64,000 nucleotides of DNA from Cylindrospermum stagnale PCC 7417 (GCF_000317535.1 NC_020050.1:254443-318442), one strand, 5' to 3'. Counted from the first letter of the stretch, positions 1 through 9,113 are shown. Numbers and translations are program-made. The notes: generated by a model from the letters alone, not told the origin.

Positions 1-250
1 ACAAACGCACTTCCCAATTCAGCGAAATTCGCAAAGTTTTTAAGCGATAAAACAATTCGGGATTAAGCAAGAGTTGGCTAAAACCAGAACCCCAATCTAA
101 ACCAGCACCAATATTACCCCCTACTTCTTCCTCCCCCTGGATACTTTTTCTGAACCATTTGTCATCCAAGAGTAAATCCATTGCATTTACTGCCGATTCT
201 TGGTTAGAGTTAGAGATGGATTTATCGTCATCAAATTCTTGTTGGTTCAT
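1..250 (-). CDS. Hypothetical protein, N-terminal part, cut by window edge
   Basis: An open frame runs on the minus strand from an ATG at 248-250 to the window edge, giving about 83 residues without a stop. The start reads MNQQEFDDDKSISNSNQE, followed by an acidic, Asn/Ser-rich stretch and then a Trp/Leu-rich part (GLDWGSGFSQLLL). I do not recognise the family. It lies downstream of and on the same strand as the RNA polymerase-like gene, from which it is separated by 360 bp of duplicated palindromic repeats. The reading frame looks genuine, but the function cannot be called from this fragment. Confidence 0.5.
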   Translation of the reverse strand, partial: MNQQEFDDDKSISNSNQESAVNAMDLLLDDKWFRKSIQGEEEVGGNIGAGLDWGSGFSQLLLNPELFYRLKTLRISLNWEVRL

Positions 251-260
251 TACCTAGAAC

Positions 261-451
261 TTCTGGATGTTTCCAAATTTTGTAAACCAATGGTTTACAG
301 ATTTTCCACAATTGCTGCTGCAACAGTTGTGGTCAGCAGTTACAAGTATTATATACTACTAACTTAGTAATTGAATTCTGGATGTTCCCGAATTTTGTAA
401 ACCAATGGTTTACAGATTTTCCGCAATTGCTGCTGCAACAGTTGTGGTCAG
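261..451. repeat. Two direct copies of a 76-bp repeat with nested palindromes
   Basis: Copies at 261-336 and 376-451 differ at only a few positions. Each contains the near-perfect palindrome TGTAAACCAATGGTTTACA (281-299 and 396-414), followed by a second, imperfect palindrome centred on TTGCTGCTGCAACAG. Two dyads in a fixed order, duplicated upstream of the edge gene, look like protein-binding sites or structured RNA. No ORF covers them. The rest of 251-610 holds only AT-rich repeats. Confidence 0.75.
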
Positions 452-586
452 TAAGTAACCCGACAGAATTAATTACATCCTGGGTTCTTTGCTAGACAAG
501 GAGTTCAGTCAAAAATCTGTGTAATTATTATGTACTACTCTTTGGGCATTTAGTATTATATACTACTAATTTAATAAGTGAATTCT
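345..586. repeat. AT-rich direct repeat pair
   Basis: A roughly 35-bp motif built around AGTATTATATACTACTAA and ending in GAATTCT occurs at 345-380 and again at 552-586 with a few mismatches. A partial third version lies near 528-545. It is interleaved with the 76-bp palindromic repeats and lies in the gap between the edge gene and the end of the polymerase-like gene. The TATATACTACTAA core could double as a promoter -10 region, but this is only inference. Confidence 0.5.
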
Positions 587-610
587 TGAGCGGATATCAG
601 ATTTGCACCA

Positions 611-3600
611 TCAGTTCAACTCTACATCCTTACTCTGACTGCGATGCCTGTAGTGACCGTAGCCCTCGCCTTTGGCACTGAACACCGCGCCATCACCAGT
701 ATTTGATAGATCCTGTTTACTCCTCAGTGATAGTGATCGCCTTTGGCGGGGCGTAGCCCATCGCGTAGTGTCTCGTAGAGAAGTGCTGCTTTCAGCAGTT
801 CGCTCTCTTTCCAAAATCATCTCCTCTAACTCACTTGCGGCTGCTTCTGAAAGCGGAAATATCTCCTCACCAGTCTGGATATTTCCTCGACAAATCGTCC
901 GCTTACCCTCATTCCGCACAATAAAATCACCACTAGGTTGCACATAAGCAGTCCAATGGCTACCAATTTTAAACTGTTCAATTTCATTACTGGTAGATTG
1001 ATTAGCTTGTCGCTGTTCGTAGGTAATAGCGATCGCACCTACTAAATTATCAAACATTTCCTTACGCCAGTGTTCGCGGTGAATAGCTCTCAACTCCCCA
1101 GCAGTATCTAACTTTGGTTCAAATTCCGGTAATGTCACCTCTGGCAACTGTATCGACTCAGGATTAACCTTCAGGACAATACTAGAACCATCTGGTTGCA
1201 AAACGGCTGCAAATGTAGTCCCAACGGGCAGCTTCGGACTATCAGGCGCAAAAGTGCCTAAATTTTTACCATCAATCTGTAATATTGGTGTACCGTTGTA
1301 ACGATAAAACTCTGGGTGTGATTCAGGTAATTCAAAAACTCCCACTTCCAGAGTAACGCTGCGCTTTTTCCATTGCTTACTAGCAAAGTTTTCATTAGCA
1401 AAATCATTGTATTTGATACCCAATACTTTAATTTCATCAAACTGAAAATCCTGAAGCTGCTGACATACCTCCTCTGTAAACAAGTTATATGCCAATGCAC
1501 CCACACCCGAATCCTGACGTGATTCTGCCCAACTATGGTCAGATGGAGGGATAATTCTCAAATCCTTGGGGATATTCAGTTCATCTAAATCGTTAATGTT
1601 TTCACCAAATTTAGCCGCTAATTTTTCAGATACTTTCGGGGATAAGTCTTTCAAAGCAAATTCAATCAGAGGTAATTGAGGATGAATAGTGGCATCAAAT
1701 TTAATTCCCTTTTGTTCTAAAGACTCTTTCCATTTAATAGCACCTGCACCAAACGGAACACTCAAAACATAAGTATCTTGTGGTAATGCCGCGCTGGGCA
1801 ATTCATAATCGTGCTCAAACGAAAACGTAATTTCCATCTGTTCTGCCAGCTTTAAACAGTCTTTGCGATGTCGGTCTAATTCTGGACGGGTGTGTTGTGT
1901 ATGCCACAGCGCCGCCGCACCTTCCAAGCGCTCCTCTGGAGTAGTGAATAATTCATCAATTTCTGCTCTATAACTATCGTAAAGTTTGCCCAACTCTTCA
2001 TTAAAGGCTTCCTTATCATCTCCCACCCGTTCCTTAATTTCGTCTCTAGCTTGCTGAAACCTTGTTTTCAGTTCTTCTGCCCATTCCAAAGCATCTACAG
2101 ATAATGTTTCTTTGGGAAACAGGTAGCGAAACTCATGCCTATCTCTGCTGCGAATGCGTGTTGGTTCCCACAAGGGATTGACAACTTCTCTGGCCATAAC
2201 GTTAATTGAGCCAGGAGCATCCGCAGGCATGGCAAAGGAGCGATAAAGCCGTTCATCTTTTTTAAAGTCAAAAAAGTAACTGGGGTGAGACTCTGACCAT
2301 TTTTTGGCATCTGCGAGTAAATTTTCCCCACCTATTTCTTTGATATCTTCCAATCTTTCTGCACTTTTAGGTGAATCTACTTCTACCTGAAGTGCCTGAA
2401 ATAGACGGTTTAGCAGCTTCCTTTGTCGTCTGACAAACCGCTCCACATTCTCACCGTCTTTGGGCATTGAGGACTGCACACGCCCGATGTTTGTCGCTAC
2501 CAGCCCTACTTTATTTTGACTGCTGGCAGCCGCAATTTGAGACAATCTAGGGTATTTTAAGTTTCCTTCTTCATCTGTGATTTCCGTATATGCCAGCTTA
2601 GGACGTTGCTTAACTGGCTCAAAACGTCCCGGTGTACCTGCGCGGAGAGTTTCACTAGCAATGTTAGGCAGTTTACTGGCTGGACTAACCATCAATTGGT
2701 CGCCGTCAAAATCGGCTTGGTGGTATTCCTCGGCATCCTTGGGGTGAATCCAAACTACGTTGCGAGTTTTGTTTAATTCTGGGTCGTGGATGTTTTGGTA
2801 GAGGCGGATGTTGTCTGAGTTAACGATAGGGTAACGGGTGAGAATTACATCTCCTTCCGGTAGGTGGGGTACACAAATTGTGCCACGATTTAAGCGATCG
2901 CACGGCATGGCCATACCTGAACTGTGGCTGTATCCACTCTTAATCGCTAAATCACGCCATTGATTGGCTATGTAATCGGTAGCAAACTTGCGGAATTTGG
3001 GAGTTTCAATCAATTGACCATATTTATCGCTACGTAATAAGGAAATCCAGCGAGATTCCTGTGCTTGATTGTTAGCATCACCCTCAATTTCGTCAACAGC
3101 TTCTTCTGAATGCTCTTGCTGCAATCGCTGTTGTTTTTCAGATTGTTGAATAATATATTTTGCCAGTGCTAATGGATTGCGCTGCAATTCGGCTAGTTCT
3201 CTAGCTTTTTCTGCGGTGGGTTGACTTAAATCTTGTTTGACTGCTGCTTCTGAATACCAAATGGTAAACTGCCAACTATTATCGTAGCTGGTGGCTTTGG
3301 CGTTACCTCGATTACCAATTACCGCTTGGGGAAATTCATAGTCACCGCAAGGTATCAAGTCTTTAAGCTGAGATTTTTTAATGCCTTTGATTGAGGAACG
3401 ATCCATAATGATATCGTAACCCTCTGCATCAGTTATTTTGGCATCTGGTAAAAGAGTTCCTTTCGATAAAAAGCTAGTTTTCGGACATTGTGAGTTATCA
3501 GCTTCAGCCCAAGATTTCATCCACGCAAACCGAAATTGAAGTGGACAATTGCGTTCTCCTCCCAATTGTTTGGCAAGTTGAGGTGAAATCTTGCCGTGAC

Positions 3601-4108
3601 AGTCTCCGGTTTTGTAATCAGCATACTGTGGATCTTCAAAGTCCACAATTTTAACTCGCAGCCCTGTAAATGTTTCTGAGCCTTTGTAGCAATTGCTAAC
3701 TAGTAAAGAGCCATAGCGACAAGCGGTATCCGGTTCTGTAGCGAATAAGCGGCTAATATTTTTACTCAGTGAATTATCAGCAAAATAATAATTATTGCCT
3801 GAACTGAAGACTAACTTGCGTCGAATGCCATCTTTAAAAGTTCTTGGTCTTAAATGGTCTGCATCTGGATTTTTACTCTCGATTTTAACCAGTAGTAGAA
3901 ATTGTAAATCTTCCGGCTCAAACATTTGTTCGAGCAGAGAATTTTTGATAATTTCTGGCTCTGATAAATATCTCCCCTTGCCGTTATTGTAAGACCCATC
4001 AAAGATAGGTATGCTCAGACCAGAACCTTCTATGACTCTAGTGCTTAAATCCATTACCAATAATCTATTAGACAGCTTATCTAGCAAGCATGAGACTCTA
4101 ATATTCAC
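611..4108 (-). CDS. DFDGD-type RNA polymerase-like protein (YonO/QDE-1-like two-barrel family)
   Basis: This 1165-residue protein carries the metal-binding signature ADFDGDQ (DFDGD at residues 466-470). The sequence just upstream reads PEGDVILTRYPIVNSDNIR and then a Val-rich segment before the signature. That order matches the second double-psi beta-barrel of multisubunit RNA polymerase beta-prime and, more closely in layout, of single-chain YonO and eukaryotic QDE-1/RdRP proteins. The three Asp residues would chelate catalytic Mg. Long charged helical stretches follow (residues 560-780). The last 50 residues are Ser/Arg-rich and encoded partly by an interspersed repeat (about 735-800), so the native C-terminus may have been altered. 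It is the last gene of a minus-strand run, 129 bp after the helicase. Polymerase activity and template type are not shown; the family call rests on the motif and its context. Confidence 0.7.
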   Translation of the reverse strand: MNIRVSCLLDKLSNRLLVMDLSTRVIEGSGLSIPIFDGSYNNGKGRYLSEPEIIKNSLLEQMFEPEDLQFLLLVKIESKNPDADHLRPRTFKDGIRRKLVFSSGNNYYFADNSLSKNISRLFATEPDTACRYGSLLVSNCYKGSETFTGLRVKIVDFEDPQYADYKTGDCHGKISPQLAKQLGGERNCPLQFRFAWMKSWAEADNSQCPKTSFLSKGTLLPDAKITDAEGYDIIMDRSSIKGIKKSQLKDLIPCGDYEFPQAVIGNRGNAKATSYDNSWQFTIWYSEAAVKQDLSQPTAEKARELAELQRNPLALAKYIIQQSEKQQRLQQEHSEEAVDEIEGDANNQAQESRWISLLRSDKYGQLIETPKFRKFATDYIANQWRDLAIKSGYSHSSGMAMPCDRLNRGTICVPHLPEGDVILTRYPIVNSDNIRLYQNIHDPELNKTRNVVWIHPKDAEEYHQADFDGDQLMVSPASKLPNIASETLRAGTPGRFEPVKQRPKLAYTEITDEEGNLKYPRLSQIAAASSQNKVGLVATNIGRVQSSMPKDGENVERFVRRQRKLLNRLFQALQVEVDSPKSAERLEDIKEIGGENLLADAKKWSESHPSYFFDFKKDERLYRSFAMPADAPGSINVMAREVVNPLWEPTRIRSRDRHEFRYLFPKETLSVDALEWAEELKTRFQQARDEIKERVGDDKEAFNEELGKLYDSYRAEIDELFTTPEERLEGAAALWHTQHTRPELDRHRKDCLKLAEQMEITFSFEHDYELPSAALPQDTYVLSVPFGAGAIKWKESLEQKGIKFDATIHPQLPLIEFALKDLSPKVSEKLAAKFGENINDLDELNIPKDLRIIPPSDHSWAESRQDSGVGALAYNLFTEEVCQQLQDFQFDEIKVLGIKYNDFANENFASKQWKKRSVTLEVGVFELPESHPEFYRYNGTPILQIDGKNLGTFAPDSPKLPVGTTFAAVLQPDGSSIVLKVNPESIQLPEVTLPEFEPKLDTAGELRAIHREHWRKEMFDNLVGAIAITYEQRQANQSTSNEIEQFKIGSHWTAYVQPSGDFIVRNEGKRTICRGNIQTGEEIFPLSEAAASELEEMILERERTAESSTSLRDTTRWATPRQRRSLSLRSKQDLSNTGDGAVFSAKGEGYGHYRHRSQSKDVELN
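735..800. repeat. Interspersed repeat inside the 3' end of the polymerase-like gene
   Basis: The stretch has the GGCGGGGCGTAGCCCATCGC and GTCTCGTAGAGAAG words typical of interspersed cyanobacterial repeats. Related words recur in this window at about 5840-5910, 24835-24880 and 46790-46870. Here it is read in frame and encodes the Arg/Ser-rich segment TSLRDTTRWATPRQRRS near the C-terminus. Confidence 0.55.
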
Positions 4109-4237
4109 CTTGGCACGGAATTACACCCAGTAAAATCATCCAAGTGGATAATTTACTGATTTCATAGCCAACGATATTTTTACGGTATTATCTCTGCTGG
4201 CAGACGGAGGAGAAAGTTAGATATCTGGACAGGGCTT

Positions 4238-7200
4238 TCAAAGGTTAACTGCTTGTAGCAACTCTTCAAACAAGGGTTCGCCAAAATTCATAAATCGTAG
4301 TGAAGGCATTTCATCAAAAATATTAGGGTAAAAAGTAACAATGTAATTCTGCCCTTTGTAATTCAGTTGCCAAGTACCTTCACTCCTTCTCTCAAACTGC
4401 ACACCACTGGTCGTTAAAATTGCTGAGGACGTGAATAACTGCTCAATAATTTCTGGCGTAAATGGACTGGAAGTAATTGGTTTTTGAATTTCTGCTAAGT
4501 CGGCGTCCAAGTCCATCGCTACCATTTCTTCAATTGCTAGACGAGGTGGTGGACTGTCTAATACAGAATCGAATTCAGACATTAAAACATCCTCTTCTTC
4601 TGGATCTGCACTCATAACAGCCTGTTCAATAAAGGTAGGGACTTGAGCTAAAATAGGTTGGAGATTGCCCACGACTGTAGCAAAAGCGTTTATGCGATCG
4701 CGCAATTTTCTATAAACCTTCGCTTCTACAGTGCCGTCATAATAGAAGTTGTGGATTCGCACAGTAGGATATCTTTGTCCAATGCGGTCGATTCTCCCAA
4801 TGCGCTGTTCGACCCGCATGGGATTCCAAGGCATATCGTAATTAATCAACACACCGCAATTTTGCAAGTTCAAACCCTCGGAAGCAGACTCAGTACAGAG
4901 GAGAATTTTGATTTCATCTTGACGGAAGCGCCGTTTAATATCTTCTTTGGGAACTAAACACCAATTTGGTTGACTGTTGACGGTTGACTGTGGACTGTAT
5001 TGTTCAGTCAACTTTGGTTGACTGTTGACAGTTGACTGTGGACTGTATTGTTCAATCAAGGGTAAACTGTGAACTGTCAACAATTCCCCACCGCGACCGG
5101 AGTAACAAGCCACTTGGCTACCGTACAACTCCTTCAAAGTATCCCGCAGATAATCCATCGTGTCGGTGTACTGGGTAAAAACGATCGCAGTTTCCCGTTC
5201 AGTCAATTCTTGACGCAAAATCTGAATAAAGCGGGAAAGCTTTGTATCTTCTCCGGTGTTTTCAAACTGGTGTAATAATTCTTCCAGGTATTGAATCTCC
5301 TGGGGGTCTACTGGTTCAAAGAAAGTTTCCAACCCAGCAATCACTGCATCATCGGCATCGTCTACATCTGCTAAATCATCTTCGCTTAAAACACTTCCAT
5401 GCTGAGTTAGCAGATAATCCAACCGGCGTTGCAGAGATGATTTGATAGCATAAAATGAACTCGTCAGGCGCTTGCGGTACAGCGTCATCAAGAAACCCAG
5501 ACAAGAACGCTGTTCTTTTTGAGCTAATCGGTAAAAATGACGCACGTAGTCGCTAACGGCGACATAAAGTGGTACTTCTCGCTGCGGTTCTAAAGTAATA
5601 GCATTATCTTGCACAACTCTAGTAGGAATATCCTTCTCTAAAAGCCCCCGCTGGTAATATTGTCGGAGAGTATCGCGGGTGTGACGAAACATCAAGTCTT
5701 TTAGAGGAGTATTCACAGTCAAGTATTGGCGCGAAGTAGCAATGAAATCTTCATCTGCCAATAATTGTTTGTGATTAGAGATTTTCTTACCCCGCTGCCA
5801 TATATCTTGCATTTTATAAGCCAAAATGCGATCTACTCCGCCCCGGTGTTCGCGATGGGCTACGCCCTGCTGTTCGCGTTCGGCTCCGCCGTGCCGTTGG
5901 CGATCGCTATTTGTCAAAAACTGCTGTAACCTAGAACAAGGTTGGCCACCACGCTGAAAGTAGTCGGTAGACATAACTTGCCAAAAATTAATTACTTCCT
6001 GCTTGACAGCACCTTGTAGTGAAGCGAAATAATCACAGAAGTTATCACCGTAACTCCAATGTCCTTGCAGTCCCAACAGGTGTAATAAGTCGAAAATTTC
6101 TATGGCATCAATTTGCATCGGAGTTGCTGAGAGCAGAACCAGAGATTTTGTTTTCTCCTTTAGCTGTTCCATCAACTCTAACAAGCGATTAGGTGTTTCC
6201 TTGCGGTCTTGAGGACTTTTACGCCTTGCGTGGTGTGCTTCATCCAATACCACTAAATCCCAAGGTTCTGCTTCTAGTATCTGGCGCATTCTCTCAGTTC
6301 TCCGCACCAAATGGGAAGAAGCCAGGATTAAGTCTTGGGTATTCCAAGGATTAGTTAACGGTTGACTGTTGACGGCGATGCACTGAGCTTGCCGAAGTGT
6401 TGACTGTTGACGGTATTTTTCTGTCAACAGTGAACTGTCAACAGTGAACGAATTTTGTGTATAACTCCAAAAATGTAGATTAAATTTTTCCCGTAATTCT
6501 TCTTGCCATTGGGGTTGAACGCTAGCAGGTGCTAAAATCAGTACCCGCTTCACTTTTTTGGATAACAGCAGATAGCGCAAAATTAAACCAGTTTCAATTG
6601 TCTTACCTAAACCAACTTCGTCAGCAATGAGAAAACTTTGGGGAAAATTTTGAGCAACGCGGCGCAGTATTTTAATTTGGTGCGGCCAGGGGTGAATGGG
6701 AATTGATTTTAGACAAAAGTCCAAGCAGCCGGGATGTTCATGAATATTGGCAAGTTGAGTAAATGCTAACCGTTCTTGTTCACTGATGACAGTTGACCGT
6801 TGATGGTTGACTGATGACGGTTCACTGTTTATTTCAGTTACCTGTGAACTGTTAAAAGTTGACCAATTTTGCTCACTATTAACTGTTAACTCTTCCCTGT
6901 CAACATTATTAATTGGTCGAGTATCAAATTCTACTTGAGAGTTCCAATCGGGTTTAGTGGTGGGGGCATAACGTAACAGCTTTTTCTGCACTGCTTCTGG
7001 AACTTCAAAGACTCGCACATTAGGCGATATATCATACCAAAGTTGCTCAAACCTAGCTACTTCTTCTTCAACTCTATCTAATTCCCTTCCTCCCTCCCAA
7101 GAACAATAAACGTGAAAGGATTCTACATTCCTCTCCCAGCCACCGATGGATTCGTTATTGGAACCGTTAAATGCTAATTTATCGCCCTTGCTATCAGTAA

Positions 7201-7666
7201 AAATGCCAACTTTTTCATGAAATATATGCCGTGGATCTAGTTGCTGTGTACTATCTTCTGGTTGCCCATTTTCTTTTATAGGAATAGCAATTTTAATATC
7301 GAGATACTGGTTTTGAATCAACCAACTGAGAATTTCTAAGTGTTTGAGTTGGGCAAAACTTTCTGGTGGTTTTAAGTCTGCGTCTAACCGAGATAGTAAT
7401 GCGTCTCGCAATTCGTATCCTTGTTGAATTGCTTGTAAATCCTGTGGGCTAAACTGACAGCCCATGATTAACCGTATTCGCCCTTCGTTGTACAGCATTG
7501 CACCTAAACCCCGTGCAACTTTACTCAAGATAGCACTGCTAAAAAAACCTGCTTTGCGGTCATATTGAATGGCACACTCTAAAGCAGGAATGTAGAAATC
7601 AGTGATAGTATTATGGGTGTTGCTGGTGTAGCTAATTTTCCAAGGATATTCACGCAGATTTTTCAA
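4238..7666 (-). CDS. PLD-nuclease/SNF2-type helicase fusion of a defence module
   Basis: The 1142-residue protein has an N-terminal phospholipase D-like domain (H150 in HEKVGIFTD, then NGSNNES) followed by an SF2/SNF2 helicase. Walker A is DEVGLGKT with K355, the DEAH box is at 475-478 (VLDEAHHARR), SATPMQ follows, and the C-terminal lobe ends with QRIGRIDRIGQR. The expected role is ATP-driven movement on DNA coupled to nuclease or end-sensing activity. Helicases with this fusion accompany DUF499 ATPases and DUF1156 methyltransferases, both of which lie upstream on the same strand. At least four low-complexity insertions rich in STVNSQ or Arg/Glu/His interrupt the domains and correspond to intergenic-type DNA repeats. 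They stay in frame, so the gene is probably translated, but activity is uncertain. Confidence 0.85.
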   Translation of the reverse strand: MKNLREYPWKISYTSNTHNTITDFYIPALECAIQYDRKAGFFSSAILSKVARGLGAMLYNEGRIRLIMGCQFSPQDLQAIQQGYELRDALLSRLDADLKPPESFAQLKHLEILSWLIQNQYLDIKIAIPIKENGQPEDSTQQLDPRHIFHEKVGIFTDSKGDKLAFNGSNNESIGGWERNVESFHVYCSWEGGRELDRVEEEVARFEQLWYDISPNVRVFEVPEAVQKKLLRYAPTTKPDWNSQVEFDTRPINNVDREELTVNSEQNWSTFNSSQVTEINSEPSSVNHQRSTVISEQERLAFTQLANIHEHPGCLDFCLKSIPIHPWPHQIKILRRVAQNFPQSFLIADEVGLGKTIETGLILRYLLLSKKVKRVLILAPASVQPQWQEELREKFNLHFWSYTQNSFTVDSSLLTEKYRQQSTLRQAQCIAVNSQPLTNPWNTQDLILASSHLVRRTERMRQILEAEPWDLVVLDEAHHARRKSPQDRKETPNRLLELMEQLKEKTKSLVLLSATPMQIDAIEIFDLLHLLGLQGHWSYGDNFCDYFASLQGAVKQEVINFWQVMSTDYFQRGGQPCSRLQQFLTNSDRQRHGGAEREQQGVAHREHRGGVDRILAYKMQDIWQRGKKISNHKQLLADEDFIATSRQYLTVNTPLKDLMFRHTRDTLRQYYQRGLLEKDIPTRVVQDNAITLEPQREVPLYVAVSDYVRHFYRLAQKEQRSCLGFLMTLYRKRLTSSFYAIKSSLQRRLDYLLTQHGSVLSEDDLADVDDADDAVIAGLETFFEPVDPQEIQYLEELLHQFENTGEDTKLSRFIQILRQELTERETAIVFTQYTDTMDYLRDTLKELYGSQVACYSGRGGELLTVHSLPLIEQYSPQSTVNSQPKLTEQYSPQSTVNSQPNWCLVPKEDIKRRFRQDEIKILLCTESASEGLNLQNCGVLINYDMPWNPMRVEQRIGRIDRIGQRYPTVRIHNFYYDGTVEAKVYRKLRDRINAFATVVGNLQPILAQVPTFIEQAVMSADPEEEDVLMSEFDSVLDSPPPRLAIEEMVAMDLDADLAEIQKPITSSPFTPEIIEQLFTSSAILTTSGVQFERRSEGTWQLNYKGQNYIVTFYPNIFDEMPSLRFMNFGEPLFEELLQAVNL
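4960..5080. repeat. In-frame TGACTGTTGAC-type repeat in helicase gene
   Basis: Two tandem, nearly identical units of about 54 bp carry the word GGTTGACTGTTGAC and GTGGACTGTATTGTTCA. They are translated in frame as two copies of EQYSPQSTVNSQP in the C-terminal helicase lobe (about residues 870-900). Repeats of this word normally lie between genes in filamentous cyanobacteria. Confidence 0.75.
5838..5925. repeat. In-frame GC-rich interspersed repeat in helicase gene
   Basis: This block contains GGTGTTCGCGATGGGCTACG, GTTCGCGTTCGGCTCCGCC and a HIP1-like site. It encodes an Arg/Glu/Gly/His-rich insert (GGAEREQQGVAHREHRGG, about residue 590). Base composition is visibly higher in GC than the surrounding gene, as expected for an inserted repeat. 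Confidence 0.65.
6355..6450. repeat. In-frame repeat insert in helicase gene
   Basis: Repeated GTTGACTGTTGACGG and TCAACAGTGAACTGTCAACA words interrupt the region between helicase motifs and encode a Ser/Gln/Thr-rich insert (about residues 405-437). They belong to the same repeat family as those at 4960-5080 and 15430-15540. Confidence 0.7.
6785..6900. repeat. In-frame repeat insert between PLD and helicase domains
   Basis: Words such as ACAGTTGACCGTTGATGG and TTGACTGATGACGGTTCAC are repeated here. They encode a linker of the type SSVNHQRSTVISEQ (about residues 255-295) between the PLD-like and helicase domains. Confidence 0.7.
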
Positions 7667-7784
7667 ATTTCTAACCAGTTATCTAATTTTAAGTTGGGAA
7701 TATTGATAAAATATTTGATATTTGTTAGTAACAAGAATATCGTCACAAAAACGAGCTACAGACGTAAATAATTAAAGGTTTGTA

Positions 7785-7804
7785 GTGAGGGCTAAAGCCC
7801 TCAC
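7785..7804. repeat. Perfect-stem hairpin
   Basis: GTGAGGGCTAAAGCCCTCAC forms a 9-bp stem with a 2-nt loop in the gap upstream of the helicase gene. There is no T-tract, so it is a poor intrinsic terminator. It resembles dispersed cyanobacterial palindromes and abuts the MITE-like element. Confidence 0.6.
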
Positions 7805-7808
7805 TAAG

Positions 7809-8005
7809 AGGATGTTTGAAAAGTTTATGGTGATGCATTAAGCATCGGCAGATCCCCATAAATCCACGCCAGTCGCTCATGGGGGAGACAAGAGAGTTCT
7901 GCGCGCTGGCTCCCCTGGACAAGGGGGACTTTAAGAACTTTTACCCCCTTTTTTAAGGGGGGCTAGGGGGGATCTCGATCAATTTGGATACTTTTCAAAC
8001 AACCT
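7809..8005. mobile_element. MITE-like element, about 197 bp
   Basis: Near-perfect terminal inverted repeats, AGGATGTTTGAAAAGT at the left and its counterpart ACTTTTCAAACAACCT at the right, bound a non-coding segment rich in CCCCCTTTTTTAAGGGGGGC. CTAAG flanks both ends (7804-7808 and 8006-8010), which reads as a 5-bp target duplication. It sits between the helicase gene and the 107-aa gene upstream. It probably needs a transposase in trans. Confidence 0.7.
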
Positions 8006-8069
8006 CTAAGAGCTAATTTCAATGTTTTTACATTAGTTAACTTAATTTAACTTATTTTTACCAACCTAC

Positions 8070-8393
8070 TTAACGTACTAAACTGTCTGCCCATTCGCGC
8101 ACACATTCGTGCGCTACTCCTGAACCTTTTCGACGGTATGCTTTGAGCGCCGCTTGGCTCTGCTGAACCATTTGGGCTTCAGTCAGAGGTTGAAAATTTA
8201 ATGCCGCGTCTATTTCGCCTACGTCAAATAATTCTTCTGTTGTTTGAGTAAGTTGATTTGTCAGTAATTGCTCAAAATCTTCTAAGTCTCCGGATGTACC
8301 AGTCAGCCATGTTAAAAAGAGAGTTTTCACCTGTTCTCCAGGTAAAATTTCAAGATGTTCTACAATTTGCTGCCTAATATTGTTTGCTGTCAT
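8070..8393 (-). CDS. Small hypothetical protein (107 aa)
   Basis: A helical, acidic protein starting MTANNIRQQIVEHLEILPGE, with an Arg/Lys-rich patch near the C-terminus (LKAYRRKGSG). No catalytic motif is visible. It follows the Uma2 gene on the same strand, 57 bp downstream. Small helical partners next to Uma2 genes are common in cyanobacteria, so an accessory or antitoxin-like role is conceivable, but I cannot assign a function. Confidence 0.55.
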   Translation of the reverse strand: MTANNIRQQIVEHLEILPGEQVKTLFLTWLTGTSGDLEDFEQLLTNQLTQTTEELFDVGEIDAALNFQPLTEAQMVQQSQAALKAYRRKGSGVAHECVREWADSLVR

Positions 8394-8450
8394 CAGCTTT
8401 TAATTTTTGTAGTAGCTCTGCTATTTAGTCATCAGTTATCAGTCAATCAT

Positions 8451-9113
8451 TTAAAGTGTGTTAGGGTCAATCCCTTGCTGTTGTAATCTAGCTAACAGAT
8501 TTTGCAATTGTTCTTCTGGTGTTGAGTATCTGTCACCATGCTCGTCATACCAATATAACCATTCCCGCGTCCTTCCTTGATAAGTACCCTGTTCCCGTCC
8601 AATACCTAAACTAATTTCTGGCATCCAAATTTTATCACCTGGTTGTAAAATGTATTTACCTTCGACTAAACGATAAACTTCTAAACGTTGACGCTTACGA
8701 CGTAGCCGCGTTGGTGCATAAATCGCATAATACAAAATGCCTAATTCTGCATAATCGATTTTTTTCTGTTCATATTCGCCATTGTAAGTTTGTGAAACAA
8801 CTTCTAAAGCTAAAATTGGTGGAATGTCTTCTTCTTCCCACAAAACGTAACTAGAACGTCCATTTTCACCAACAAACCGTTCTACACCCAAACTCAAGAA
8901 ACCATCAGGAACTATGGCTCCTTTATTGGGTGTATAATAAACTCCCATGTTAATGCCAAAAAACCAGTCATCGCGGTTTTGCCAGATTGCAGCTAAGATG
9001 GCTAACAATAAGTTGGGAATTAATATTTGCAGTTCGTTATCCACAGGAGTATCATCTGAATCGGGTAATTCTGCCGATGAAGGTAGGCATTCTAACGGAT
9101 TATAGTTATACAT
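8451..9113 (-). CDS. Uma2 family putative endonuclease
   Basis: About 220 residues if started at the ATG at 9111-9113 (MYNYNPLECLPSS); an in-frame ATG ten codons earlier at 9143 is also possible. The Uma2 core is clear: VPDGFLSLGV, then PILALEVVSQ, then QKKIDYAELGI with a Tyr/Ile-rich strand. Uma2 proteins are a cyanobacterial expansion of the PD-(D/E)XK nuclease fold, here with an Asp in PDGF and a Glu in LEVVS. Their biological role is mostly unknown. The gene is part of a small insert that separates the helicase from the methyltransferase of the defence module. Confidence 0.85.
   Translation of the reverse strand: MYNYNPLECLPSSAELPDSDDTPVDNELQILIPNLLLAILAAIWQNRDDWFFGINMGVYYTPNKGAIVPDGFLSLGVERFVGENGRSSYVLWEEEDIPPILALEVVSQTYNGEYEQKKIDYAELGILYYAIYAPTRLRRKRQRLEVYRLVEGKYILQPGDKIWMPEISLGIGREQGTYQGRTREWLYWYDEHGDRYSTPEEQLQNLLARLQQQGIDPNTL

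Noticed and set aside
4960..5080. Tandem repeats that might suggest a CRISPR array
   Set aside because: Units lack unique spacers, are translated in frame and match an intergenic repeat family; no cas genes in the window.
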